Source: Bacillota bacterium (lineage in GTDB: Bacteria; Bacillota; Limnochordia; Limnochordales; ZCTH02-B6). From it: a stretch of DNA of 10,233 bases. Made by a program: the position numbers and the translations under genes. Positions 1-6,845 of this stretch are shown here, piece after piece. The notes beneath the pieces were generated by a model, which was not told the origin of the DNA, did not search any database, and was given only the letters and a program-made list of their open reading frames with translations. The stretch is taken from assembly GCA_003387805.1 (NCBI GenBank), contig QGSR01000044.1, positions 1 through 10,233 of the forward strand. The letters are read 5' to 3'. Position 1 is the first letter of the stretch. Every line of letters begins with the position of its first letter.

Positions 1-817
1 GGCGGGCCTGGACACCCGGGCGATGCTGGAGGCCGCGCGAGACGGCCGGCTGCAGGCGCTGTATCTGGCCTCGGCCAACCTGGCCGGCACCTTCCCCGAC
101 GAGCTGCTGGTGCGGGAGGCGCTGGAAAAGGTGCCGTTCCTGGTCGTGCAGGATCTGTTCCTGACCGAGACGGCCAAGTACGCCGACGTCATCTTGCCGG
201 CGGCCGAGTTCCCCGCCAAGAGCGGCTCGTACACGAACTTTGAAGGCCGCGTCCAGTCCGTGGAGCGGGCCATGGACCCGGCGGGCGAGACGCGAACCGA
301 CGGCGACATTTTCCGGGCCGTCGCGGAAGCCATGGGCGAGAAGCTCGTCCCCTCGGAGCAGGAGTTCCGCTGGGAGATGCAGGAGCTGCTGGGGCGCGTG
401 GCGCCGGAAGGCTTCGTCGGCGGCATCCCGGCGGACGTCCTGGCCGCGGCCGGGGACGAGGCCGGGGCCGACGCGGCGCCGGCCGACGGCGCGCTGCGGC
501 TGGTGCCGGTGGACCGCCTCTACGGCGGCGGCGGCACGGCCCGCTTCGACCGCTGGTTCAGCTACGTGCAGCCCAAGCCCGAGGCCTTCATCCATCCCGA
601 CGACGCCCGGGCCCTTTCCCTGGCCGACGGCGACGCCGTGGAGCTGGGCGAGGGCGAAGCGGCCATCGTCTGCACGGTGCGCGTGGACGCGGACGTGCTG
701 CCGGGCACGGTGCAAGTGCCCAGGGGCGTCGCCGATGCTCCGGTGCACCGCCTCCAGCGCGGCCGGGCGTTCCCGGCGGTGCGGCTGTCGCGGCGCGTGC
801 TCGAGGAGGTTGGCTGA
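1..817 (+). CDS. nuoG: NADH-quinone oxidoreductase subunit G (NuoG), C-terminal part
   Basis: This is the 3' end of nuoG; the reading frame is open from base 2 and the gene starts upstream of the window. NuoG is the large iron-sulfur subunit of the complex I peripheral arm and belongs to the molybdopterin oxidoreductase superfamily, though in NuoG that fold is structural. About 271 residues are visible. They include the typical segment running from VQDLFLTET through ADVILPAAEF to a SGSYTNFEGRVQ motif, which is diagnostic of the NuoG/formate-dehydrogenase fold. A C-terminal molybdopterin-dinucleotide-binding-like beta domain follows, from about IHPDDARAL to the end. The N-terminal ferredoxin-like domain and its Fe-S cysteines lie outside the window. 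The TGA stop shares its A with the nuoH ATG. A formate dehydrogenase alpha subunit is excluded in practice by the nuoH-N genes that follow. Confidence 0.93.
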   Translation, partial: AGLDTRAMLEAARDGRLQALYLASANLAGTFPDELLVREALEKVPFLVVQDLFLTETAKYADVILPAAEFPAKSGSYTNFEGRVQSVERAMDPAGETRTDGDIFRAVAEAMGEKLVPSEQEFRWEMQELLGRVAPEGFVGGIPADVLAAAGDEAGADAAPADGALRLVPVDRLYGGGGTARFDRWFSYVQPKPEAFIHPDDARALSLADGDAVELGEGEAAIVCTVRVDADVLPGTVQVPRGVADAPVHRLQRGRAFPAVRLSRRVLEEVG

Positions 818-1800
818 TGAACGACTTGTGGATTTCCCTCGTGCAGTCGCTGATTCTCATCGTCGCGCTGCTGACGGTGTTCGCCGGGATGACGCTGGTG
901 GAGCGCAAGCTGCTGGGGTACTTCCACTTGCGCGTCGGGCCGACCCGCACCGGGCCCTGGGGCCTGGCCCAGCCCATTGCGGACGCCATCAAGGCCTTCG
1001 TCAAAGAGGACGTGATCCCCGCGGGCGCCGACAAGTTCGTGTTCCGGCTGGCGCCGGTCATCTCCGTGTTCACGGCGCTGGCGGTGTGGTCGGTCATTCC
1101 CGTCGGGCCGCCCGTGGAGATCGGCGGGCGGGTGATTCCGCTGCAAGTGGCGGACCCCGCGGGCGGGGCGCTGGTGGCCCTGGCCTTTACCAGCCTGCAC
1201 ATTTACGGCGTGAGCTTGGCGGGCTGGGCGTCCCAGAGCAAGTATTCGCTCTTGGGGGCCATGCGGGCCGCGGCGCAGCTCATCAGCTACGAGCTGTCCA
1301 TGGCCATGAGCATTCTCGGCGTCTTCATGCTGGCCGGGTCGCTGCGCCTGGCGGACATCGTGGCCGCCCAGTCGGACGTGGCGTTCATCTGGCTGCAGCC
1401 CGTGGGCTTTCTCATTTTCTTCATCGCCGGCGTGGCCGAAGTCGCGCGCATGCCCTTCGACTTGCCGGAGGCGGAGACGGAGCTGGTGGCGGGCTACAGC
1501 ACCGAGTACAGCGGCATGCGCTTCGCCATGTTCATGATGGCCGAGTACCTCGGCATGATGAGCGTGTCCGCCATGGTGACGCTGCTGTACCTAAAGGGCT
1601 GGCACGGGCCGGCGTTCCTGCCGCCCGTCGCGTGGTTCCTGGTGAAAGTGGCGGCGCTGCTGTTCGTCTTCATCTGGCTGCGGGCCACCTTCGTCCGGGT
1701 GCGCTACGACCGCTTGATGGACTTCGGCTGGAAAGTGATGCTGCCGCTGTCGTTCCTGAACTTGGTCGTCACGGCGGCGGGCGTGGCGCTGTGGGGCTGA
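817..1800 (+). CDS. nuoH: NADH-quinone oxidoreductase subunit H (NuoH)
   Basis: NuoH (ND1 family) is the membrane subunit that joins the peripheral arm to the membrane arm and forms much of the quinone chamber. The protein has 327 residues, normal for the family, with about eight hydrophobic segments. Family motifs are clear: VERKLLGYFHLRVGP (residues 28-42), the AGWASQSKYSLLGAMRAAAQ stretch with SYE (135-159), PFDLPEAETELVAGY (213-227) followed by STEYSGMRF, and a C-terminal RVRYDRLMDFGWK (294-306). The segment before PFDLPE reads AEVAR, where many NuoH/ND1 proteins have AETNR, so two usually conserved polar residues are replaced. The ATG overlaps the nuoG stop by one base, and a strong GAGGAGG lies about 7 nt upstream, partly inside nuoG. 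This start and the product name are secure. Confidence 0.96.
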   Translation: MNDLWISLVQSLILIVALLTVFAGMTLVERKLLGYFHLRVGPTRTGPWGLAQPIADAIKAFVKEDVIPAGADKFVFRLAPVISVFTALAVWSVIPVGPPVEIGGRVIPLQVADPAGGALVALAFTSLHIYGVSLAGWASQSKYSLLGAMRAAAQLISYELSMAMSILGVFMLAGSLRLADIVAAQSDVAFIWLQPVGFLIFFIAGVAEVARMPFDLPEAETELVAGYSTEYSGMRFAMFMMAEYLGMMSVSAMVTLLYLKGWHGPAFLPPVAWFLVKVAALLFVFIWLRATFVRVRYDRLMDFGWKVMLPLSFLNLVVTAAGVALWG

Positions 1801-1835
1801 GCCGGGGCCGGATTAGGCGCGAGGAGTGATGCCGA

Positions 1836-2381
1836 ATGTTGAAGGCGATCGCCCAGGGCATGGGAACGACCCTGCGCATTCTGTTCCGCAAGAAAGAGAC
1901 CATCGCGTACCCGTACGAGAAGAAGCCGCGCTCCGAGCGGTTCCGCGGGCGCCACGAGCTGCGCCGCTACAGCAACGGGCTGGAGATGTGCATCGGCTGC
2001 GAGCTGTGCCAGGTGGCGTGTCCGGCGGCGGCCATTACCGTCATGCCCGCGGAAAACGATCCGGAACGCCCCAACTCGCCCGGTGAGCGCTACGCGTGGA
2101 AGTACGAGGTCGACATGCTGCGCTGCATTTTCTGCGGGCTGTGCGAAGAGGCGTGCCCGACCCAGGCGCTGCACCTGACGCAGGAAAACGAGCTGGCCGA
2201 CTTTACCCGGGACAGCTTCATCTATGCCCGCGACCGCCTGGTCAACCAGCACACCAGCGACTTTACGGTGCCGGTGAACGTGTATCCCGAATACAACGGC
2301 TGGGTGCCCATGCACGACGGCGCGGACGGGCGCGAGACCGGCCGGGGCCCGCAGGCCTTGCGGGAGGCGGATAAGGCATGA
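1836..2381 (+). CDS. nuoI: NADH-quinone oxidoreductase subunit I (NuoI), 2x[4Fe-4S]
   Basis: NuoI is the TYKY-type ferredoxin subunit at the base of the peripheral arm. It carries clusters N6a and N6b, which pass electrons to N2 and then to quinone. The protein has 181 residues. Two complete CxxCxxCxxxCP motifs are present, with cysteines at 52, 55, 58, 62 and at 97, 100, 103, 107; each provides three ligands to one cluster and one to the other. The upstream [13 protein letters not shown] segment is typical of the family, as is the N-terminal basic amphipathic region that lies on the membrane. The ATG is preceded by GAGGAG with about 9 nt spacing and lies 35 bp after nuoH. The stop overlaps the nuoJ start (ATGA). 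The C-terminal tail after residue 160 is charged and probably flexible. Confidence 0.96.
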   Translation: MLKAIAQGMGTTLRILFRKKETIAYPYEKKPRSERFRGRHELRRYSNGLEMCIGCELCQVACPAAAITVMPAENDPERPNSPGERYAWKYEVDMLRCIFCGLCEEACPTQALHLTQENELADFTRDSFIYARDRLVNQHTSDFTVPVNVYPEYNGWVPMHDGADGRETGRGPQALREADKA

Positions 2382-2875
2382 GCGCGGTGGCCGTTGTCGC
2401 GGCGGTGCTGGCCGTGGCCGGCGGCGTGGGCGTCATCGCGTCGCGCCGGCCGGTGCGGTCGGTGCTGTCGCTGCTGCTGACGCTGCTGTCCCTGGCGGTG
2501 CTGTTTATCGGGCTGGGCGCCGAGTTCATCGGGCTCATCCAGATCATCGTGTACGCCGGCGCCGTCATGGTGTTGTTCGTCTTCGTCATCAGCTTGCTGA
2601 GCGCGAAGAACGAGCCGCTGGAACGGCCCGTGTCGCTGCTGCCCGGACAGGAGCGGTGGGGCGGGGTCGCGGCCGCGGTGCTGGCGGTGCTGCTCATCGT
2701 GGCCGGGCTGCGGCACGCGTACCCGGCGGCCCGGTCGGTGTTCGACGGGTACGGCGCGGTGCGGGCCTTCGGCGAAGCTTTGTTTTACGAACACGTTTTC
2801 GTGCTGCAGCTGGCGGCGCTGCTTCTCATGGTGGCCGTCGTCGGCGTCGTCATCCTGATCGCCCGCCGCAGCTGA
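2378..2875 (+). CDS. nuoJ: NADH-quinone oxidoreductase subunit J (NuoJ)
   Basis: NuoJ (ND6 family) is a small membrane subunit next to NuoK and NuoH. Its third transmembrane helix undergoes a pi-bulge transition in the coupling mechanism. The protein has 165 residues with about five transmembrane segments. The diagnostic TM3 stretch, [22 protein letters not shown] (residues 49-70, with the Q-x-x-VYAGA-x-x-VLF core), is intact. An extramembrane loop around residues 76-95 and a longer hydrophilic stretch at 112-138 separate the last helices. The start codon lies inside the nuoI stop (ATGA overlap), which suggests translational coupling; a GGGAGG sits about 10 nt upstream within nuoI. No unusual features were noted. 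Confidence 0.94.
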   Translation: MSAVAVVAAVLAVAGGVGVIASRRPVRSVLSLLLTLLSLAVLFIGLGAEFIGLIQIIVYAGAVMVLFVFVISLLSAKNEPLERPVSLLPGQERWGGVAAAVLAVLLIVAGLRHAYPAARSVFDGYGAVRAFGEALFYEHVFVLQLAALLLMVAVVGVVILIARRS

Positions 2876-2930
2876 CGGCGGGCTCGCGCCCCCGGCCGGG
2901 AGCACGCGCAGCCCGGCCCGGGCGGGGCAG

Positions 2931-2936
2931 AGGAGG
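2931..2936 (+). promoter_or_regulatory. Ribosome binding site that fixes the nuoK start
   Basis: A perfect AGGAGG occupies these bases. It directly abuts one in-frame TTG (2937), which leaves no spacing, but stands 9 nt before a second in-frame TTG (2946). The second is therefore the likely start of nuoK. Confidence 0.75.
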
Positions 2937-2945
2937 TTGGCGTCA

Positions 2946-3254
2946 TTGCCCGGTTTTGCCATCGAAGGATACGTCATCGTCAGCGTCGTGCTGTTCGCGC
3001 TGGGCATCGCGGGCGTTCTCGTGCGGAGAAGCCCTCTGGTCATGCTGATGGCCATCGAGCTGATGTGGGGCGCGGCGGCGCTGCTGTTTCTGGCTTTCGC
3101 CCGGCAGTTCGCCCTGATGGACGGGCACGTGTTCTCTTTCTTGATTCTCGTCGTGGGCGCGGCCGAGGCCGCCATCGGCCTGGGCCTCATCGTTCTGCTC
3201 TTCCGGGCGAGGGAAGCGGTGGACGTGGACGAGGTGCGGGAACTGCGCGGCTAG
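2946..3254 (+). CDS. nuoK: NADH-quinone oxidoreductase subunit K (NuoK)
   Basis: NuoK (ND4L family) is a three-helix membrane subunit with two buried glutamates that lie on the proton-transfer axis. With a TTG start at 2946 it has 102 residues, against about 100 in most relatives. Both key glutamates are present: Glu38 in the IELMW segment of TM2 and Glu74 in AAEAAIG of TM3, matching E. coli Glu36 and Glu72. The family C-terminal signature ending VRELRG is also present. The alternative TTG at 2937 would add three residues but has no room for its ribosome binding site, so I prefer 2946. A 70 bp spacer separates the gene from nuoJ and a 68 bp GC-rich spacer from nuoL. Confidence 0.93.
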   Translation: MPGFAIEGYVIVSVVLFALGIAGVLVRRSPLVMLMAIELMWGAAALLFLAFARQFALMDGHVFSFLILVVGAAEAAIGLGLIVLLFRAREAVDVDEVRELRG

Positions 3255-3322
3255 ACCGGGTCGGGGCCTGCCGCGGCCGGTGCGGCCGGCGGGTCCGGAC
3301 CGCGTGAAAGAGGGGTAAGTCG

Positions 3323-5269
3323 GTGGAATACAACTGGTTGCTCATACTCATACCGGGCCTGCCCTTGCTCGGCGCCGCGCTCATCGCCGCAGGCGCTCAG
3401 GGCCGCTGGAACCGCTCTTTCCTGGCTGCATTGGGCTGCACCGCCGTGTTTCTGGCCTTCGTGGCGACGGTCCTCGTGCGGCTGCAGTACAACGCGGCGG
3501 CGCCTTTCGGCAGCGTGCACATGCCGCTGTGGTCCTGGGGCGTGGACGGCGTCGGCCTGGGGCTGCTGGGCGATTCCATCTCCACGTGGTTCGCGCTGGT
3601 CGTCACAGGCGTGGGGTTTTTGATTCATTTGTACTCGGCCGCGTACATGGCCGATGATCCGAGCTATCCCAGGTTTTTCGCGAAGCTGAACTTCTTCATC
3701 TTCGCCATGAGCGTGCTGGTGCTGGCCGACGGCTTCGTGGGCATGCTCATCGGCTGGGCCAACGTGGGCGTCGCGTCGTACCTGCTCATCGGCTTCTGGC
3801 ACGCGCGGCCGGCCGCGGCCGCGGCGGCCAAGAAGGCGTACTGGGTCAACACGGTGGGCGAGATCGGCCTGATTTTGGGCGCGATCGTCATGCTCCAGCA
3901 CTTTGGCAGCCTGTACTTCGCCGACGTGCTGCCGCAGGCGTGGTTCGCGCCGCAAAACGTGCTGAACGCGGTGGCGCTGCTGCTGCTGGCCGGCGCGGTG
4001 GCCAAGTCGGCCCAGCTGCCGCTGCACGTGTGGCTGCCGGACGCGATGCAAGGGCCGACGCCGGTCAGCGCCCTCATCCACGCGGCCACCATGGTCACCG
4101 CCGGCGTGTATTTGGTCGTGCGGGCCTATCCGATTTTCGAGGCGGCGCCGTGGGGCTTGCCCGCGGTGGCGCTGGTGGGCATCGGCTCGGTGCTGTTCGG
4201 CGCGCTGGCCGCCCTGGGCCAGAACGACATCAAGCGGGTGCTGGCCTTCTCCACCATGAGCCAGGTGGGCTACATGATGCTGGGCGCGGGCGTGGGCGCG
4301 TATTCGGCGGCGCTGTTTCACTTCGCCACCCACGCGTTCTTCAAGGCGCTGCTGTTCCTGGGCGCCGGCGTGGTGATTCACCGCTTCGGTGGTGAACAGG
4401 ACATTCGCAAAATGGGCGGGCTGGGCAAGAGCCACCCGTTCGCGTACTGGACGTTCCTCATCGGCACGCTGGCCCTGGTGGGCCTGCCGCCGCTGGCCGG
4501 CTTCTACAGCAAGGACGCCATCGTCGTCGGCGCCCTCATGGCCGGGCGGCCGTGGCTTTGGGCGCTGGCCGTTGTCGGTGCCGGGCTGACGGCGTTTTAC
4601 ATGATGCGCCTGTTTGCGCTGGTGTTTACGGGCGACAGCCCGGAAGTGGCCGCGTTCCAGCGGGGCGAAGGGGCCCGGCAGGCGGCCGCGGCTGCGGAAG
4701 CGGGCGTGGGCCGTTCCCGGCCCGTGCCGCCGCTGAAGATGGTGCCGCTGGTGGTCTTGACGCTGCTGTCCATCGTCGGCGGCTTCTTCGCCATGCCTGA
4801 CCTTTCGGGCGTGCCCGGCGCTGCCGAGGGCGCGCGGCTGGCCGCGCCGCCGGCCCACGAAGCGGCGGTGGCCGGCCGGGTGCTGACCGAGAGTTCCGCG
4901 GCGACGCTGACCATCGCGCTGCTTTTGGCAGTGTCCGTCATCGGCGGCGGCCTGGCGCTGCAGCGCTTCGGTCCCAAGCGCGCGCCGCAGACCGCGGAGA
5001 GCGGCTTCGTGAAGGCCGCGGGCGCGGGCTTCTATTTTGACGATTTCTACCGGGCCGTCTTCGTGCGCCCGCTGCGGGCCACGGCCGGCTTCGTGGGCGA
5101 CGTGACGGAACCGCACGTCATCGACGGCGCGGTGAACGGTGTGGCGCGCCTCGCGGCCACGCTGTCGGGCGCGGTGCGGCGCGTGCAGAGCGGCTACGTG
5201 CGCCGCTACGCGCTGGCGCTCATGGCGGGCGTGGCCGTGGTGCTGATCTACTTCGTCCTGATGGTCTGA
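3323..5269 (+). CDS. nuoL: NADH-quinone oxidoreductase subunit L (NuoL), TM5 Glu replaced
   Basis: NuoL (ND5 family) is the distal antiporter-like proton-pumping subunit. The protein has 648 residues from a GTG start, preceded by AGAGGGG with about 7 nt spacing. Family motifs are clear: VVTGVGFLIHLYSAAYM (93-109), KSAQLPLHVWLPDAMQGPTP (228-247) with broken-helix Lys228, SALIHAATMVTAGVY with His253, Lys304, His333 and His337, Lys341, and GFYSKD with Lys397. The C-terminal lateral helix (about 548-624) and final TM helix mark it as NuoL rather than NuoM. The oddity lies in TM5-6. The usual GWE-x-VG motif reads GWANVG, putting Ala146 where E. coli has Glu144. The usual N/T-RVGD reads NTVGE, so Thr177 and Glu180 replace Arg175 and Asp178. 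The following gene is nuoN, not nuoM. The product name is secure; the effect of the substitutions is inference. Confidence 0.95.
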   Translation: MEYNWLLILIPGLPLLGAALIAAGAQGRWNRSFLAALGCTAVFLAFVATVLVRLQYNAAAPFGSVHMPLWSWGVDGVGLGLLGDSISTWFALVVTGVGFLIHLYSAAYMADDPSYPRFFAKLNFFIFAMSVLVLADGFVGMLIGWANVGVASYLLIGFWHARPAAAAAAKKAYWVNTVGEIGLILGAIVMLQHFGSLYFADVLPQAWFAPQNVLNAVALLLLAGAVAKSAQLPLHVWLPDAMQGPTPVSALIHAATMVTAGVYLVVRAYPIFEAAPWGLPAVALVGIGSVLFGALAALGQNDIKRVLAFSTMSQVGYMMLGAGVGAYSAALFHFATHAFFKALLFLGAGVVIHRFGGEQDIRKMGGLGKSHPFAYWTFLIGTLALVGLPPLAGFYSKDAIVVGALMAGRPWLWALAVVGAGLTAFYMMRLFALVFTGDSPEVAAFQRGEGARQAAAAAEAGVGRSRPVPPLKMVPLVVLTLLSIVGGFFAMPDLSGVPGAAEGARLAAPPAHEAAVAGRVLTESSAATLTIALLLAVSVIGGGLALQRFGPKRAPQTAESGFVKAAGAGFYFDDFYRAVFVRPLRATAGFVGDVTEPHVIDGAVNGVARLAATLSGAVRRVQSGYVRRYALALMAGVAVVLIYFVLMV

Positions 5270-5315
5270 CATTGGCTTGCCTCTGGGGCGGGGCGCGGGC
5301 GCCGCCCTTTGGAAT

Positions 5316-5322
5316 GGAGGAG
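5316..5322 (+). promoter_or_regulatory. Ribosome binding site that fixes the nuoN start
   Basis: GGAGGAG lies 5 nt before GTG at 5328. An in-frame upstream TTG at 5277 has no such signal and would add a Gly/Ala-rich leader, so the GTG is preferred. Confidence 0.75.
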
Positions 5323-5327
5323 TCGCT

Positions 5328-6845
5328 GTGCCCGGGATAACGGACCTCAACATTATCGCTCCTCTGGTGGCGCTGACCGCCGGCGGGCTGGTCGTCATCG
5401 TGGCCGACCTGGTGACGCCGCGGCGGCTGGCCCGGCCGTGGACGTACGGCGTGGCCGCGGCCGCGGTGCTGGTGACGGCCTGGTACGTCGCGGACGCGTG
5501 GCAGGCGGTGCAGGCGGGGCCGCTGACGGCTTTCGCCGGCGCGGTGGTGGTCGACAAGCTGAGCGTGGCCCTCGCGGGCTTCTTGCTGGTGGCCGCGCTG
5601 TCCGTGGTCCTGATGAGCGCCGCCGACCGGGAGCGGGACATGTCAGGCTTTTTGTCGCTCATCCTGCTGGGCGCGGCCGGCATGACGGTGCTGGGCGCCG
5701 CCGGCAGCCTGATGGTCCTGTTCGTCTCGCTGGAAGTGTTCTCCCTGGGCTTGTACGCGCTCATCGCGTTTCACCGGGAGCGGTCCGAGGCCCGGGAGGG
5801 CGCGTTCAAGTATTTCCTTCTGGGTTCGGTGGCGTCCGGCTTTCTTCTGTACGGTTTCGCGCTGATGTACGGCGCGACGGGAACCCTGTCGCTGGCGGGC
5901 CTGGCGGAGTATGCGGCGGCGGGCGCCATTTCGCCCCTGTATCACGGGGGCTTCGCCCTGGCCGTCGTCGGGTTCGCCTTCAAGCTGGCGCTGGTGCCGT
6001 TCCACATGTGGGCGCCGGATGCGTACCAGGCGGCCACGCCCGCGGTGACGGCCTTTATGGCCGTGGGCACGAAGGGCGCTGCGCTGGCAGCGCTGGCGCG
6101 GTTCGCCTGGGCCGCGGTGCCGCATGATCCGCAGCTCGCGGGCAAGTACATGGCGCCGCTGGCGGTGCTGGCGGTGCTCAGCATGCTGGCGGGCAGCCTG
6201 TCGGCCCTTTTCCAGAACAACCTGAAGCGGCTGTTGGCGTACTCGGGCATCACCCACGCGGGCTACCTGCTCATTCCCATCATCGCCCTGCAGGACAACG
6301 GCATGCGCCTGACCGTGTTTTATCTGTTCGGATACATGTTCATGACGCTGGGCGCCTTTGCCGTCATCACGGCGCTGCAGTTCCGCGGCGAGCAGGGCGA
6401 CGACTTGCTCGCGAACGAGGGCCTCTGGCAGCGGCGGCCTTGGATGGCGGGTCTGCTGGCCTTCTTCTTCCTGGCCATGGCGGGCATGCCGCCCACCGCG
6501 GGGCTCACGGGCAAGCTGCTGCTCATCGGCGGCGGTCTGCAGGCCGGCGCCGGCGGCCTCATTGCCACGCTTATCGTCAGCACGGCCATCTCGGCCTACG
6601 CGTACCTGCGGGTCGTTTTGGCCGCGTTCCGGCCCGCGGGGGCGGGGCGGGATGAGGCCACGGCCGCGGCCATGGCGCCCATGGGCGGCGGCGACGGTAC
6701 CGACGCGCCCTCGCCGTGGTCCAGCGCGTGGATCGATGTGGGGCTGGGCGTCGTGCTGGTGACGGCCGTGGCGGGCACGCTGGCCTTGGGCGTGTTCCCG
6801 GAGACGCTGCTGTCCGCGCTGGAAGGGCTGCTGCCGCCGCGATGA
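5328..6845 (+). CDS. nuoN: NADH-quinone oxidoreductase subunit N (NuoN)
   Basis: NuoN (ND2 family) is the antiporter-like subunit closest to NuoK and NuoJ. From GTG 5328 the protein has 505 residues with about 14 hydrophobic segments. It is NuoN rather than NuoM by its SLEVFSLGLYALIAF segment, the GAFKYFLLGSVASGFLLYG stretch and GATGTLSL (159-188), the FKLALVPFHMWAPDAYQAA region (218-236), and MAGMPPTAGLTGK near 384-396. The expected proton-path residues are all there: Glu136 in TM5, Lys161, Lys219, His226, Lys249, Lys300 and Lys396. This contrasts with the altered TM5 of NuoL just upstream. A Gly/Ala/Pro-rich linker at about 436-462 precedes the last helix. The gene follows nuoL after 58 bp, where nuoM would normally be. 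Its TGA overlaps the next ATG (ATGA). Confidence 0.94.
   Translation: MPGITDLNIIAPLVALTAGGLVVIVADLVTPRRLARPWTYGVAAAAVLVTAWYVADAWQAVQAGPLTAFAGAVVVDKLSVALAGFLLVAALSVVLMSAADRERDMSGFLSLILLGAAGMTVLGAAGSLMVLFVSLEVFSLGLYALIAFHRERSEAREGAFKYFLLGSVASGFLLYGFALMYGATGTLSLAGLAEYAAAGAISPLYHGGFALAVVGFAFKLALVPFHMWAPDAYQAATPAVTAFMAVGTKGAALAALARFAWAAVPHDPQLAGKYMAPLAVLAVLSMLAGSLSALFQNNLKRLLAYSGITHAGYLLIPIIALQDNGMRLTVFYLFGYMFMTLGAFAVITALQFRGEQGDDLLANEGLWQRRPWMAGLLAFFFLAMAGMPPTAGLTGKLLLIGGGLQAGAGGLIATLIVSTAISAYAYLRVVLAAFRPAGAGRDEATAAAMAPMGGGDGTDAPSPWSSAWIDVGLGVVLVTAVAGTLALGVFPETLLSALEGLLPPR

Noticed and set aside
240..1829. A 529-codon + strand frame overlapping nuoG and nuoH
   Set aside because: It is Arg/Ala/Ser-rich, out of frame with two well-supported genes, and crosses their junction. 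It is a GC artefact.
3271..3301. GC-rich hairpins and palindromes in the nuoK-nuoL spacer (CGGCCG-GTG-CGGCCG and GGTCCGGACC)
   Set aside because: The stems are short, no T-run follows, and such repeats are frequent by chance at this GC content. An internal terminator would also split an obligate complex.
5277..5327. Upstream TTG start for nuoN, adding 17 residues
   Set aside because: The added Gly/Ala-rich leader is unlike NuoN, and the strong GGAGGAG is placed correctly for the GTG at 5328.
3251..5764. An 837-codon open frame on the minus strand opposite nuoL and nuoN
   Set aside because: It is antisense to two clear complex I genes and rich in Arg, His, Gln and Pro with no recognisable domain. 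Long empty antisense frames are expected where the sense codons are GC-rich in the third position.
5328..6845. The possibility that this gene is nuoM instead of nuoN
   Set aside because: The TM5 stretch, the KYFLLGS and LYG segment, the PFHMWAPDAYQ region and the spacing of Lys219/Lys249 fit NuoN. The length is compatible with either family, so the call rests on motifs.
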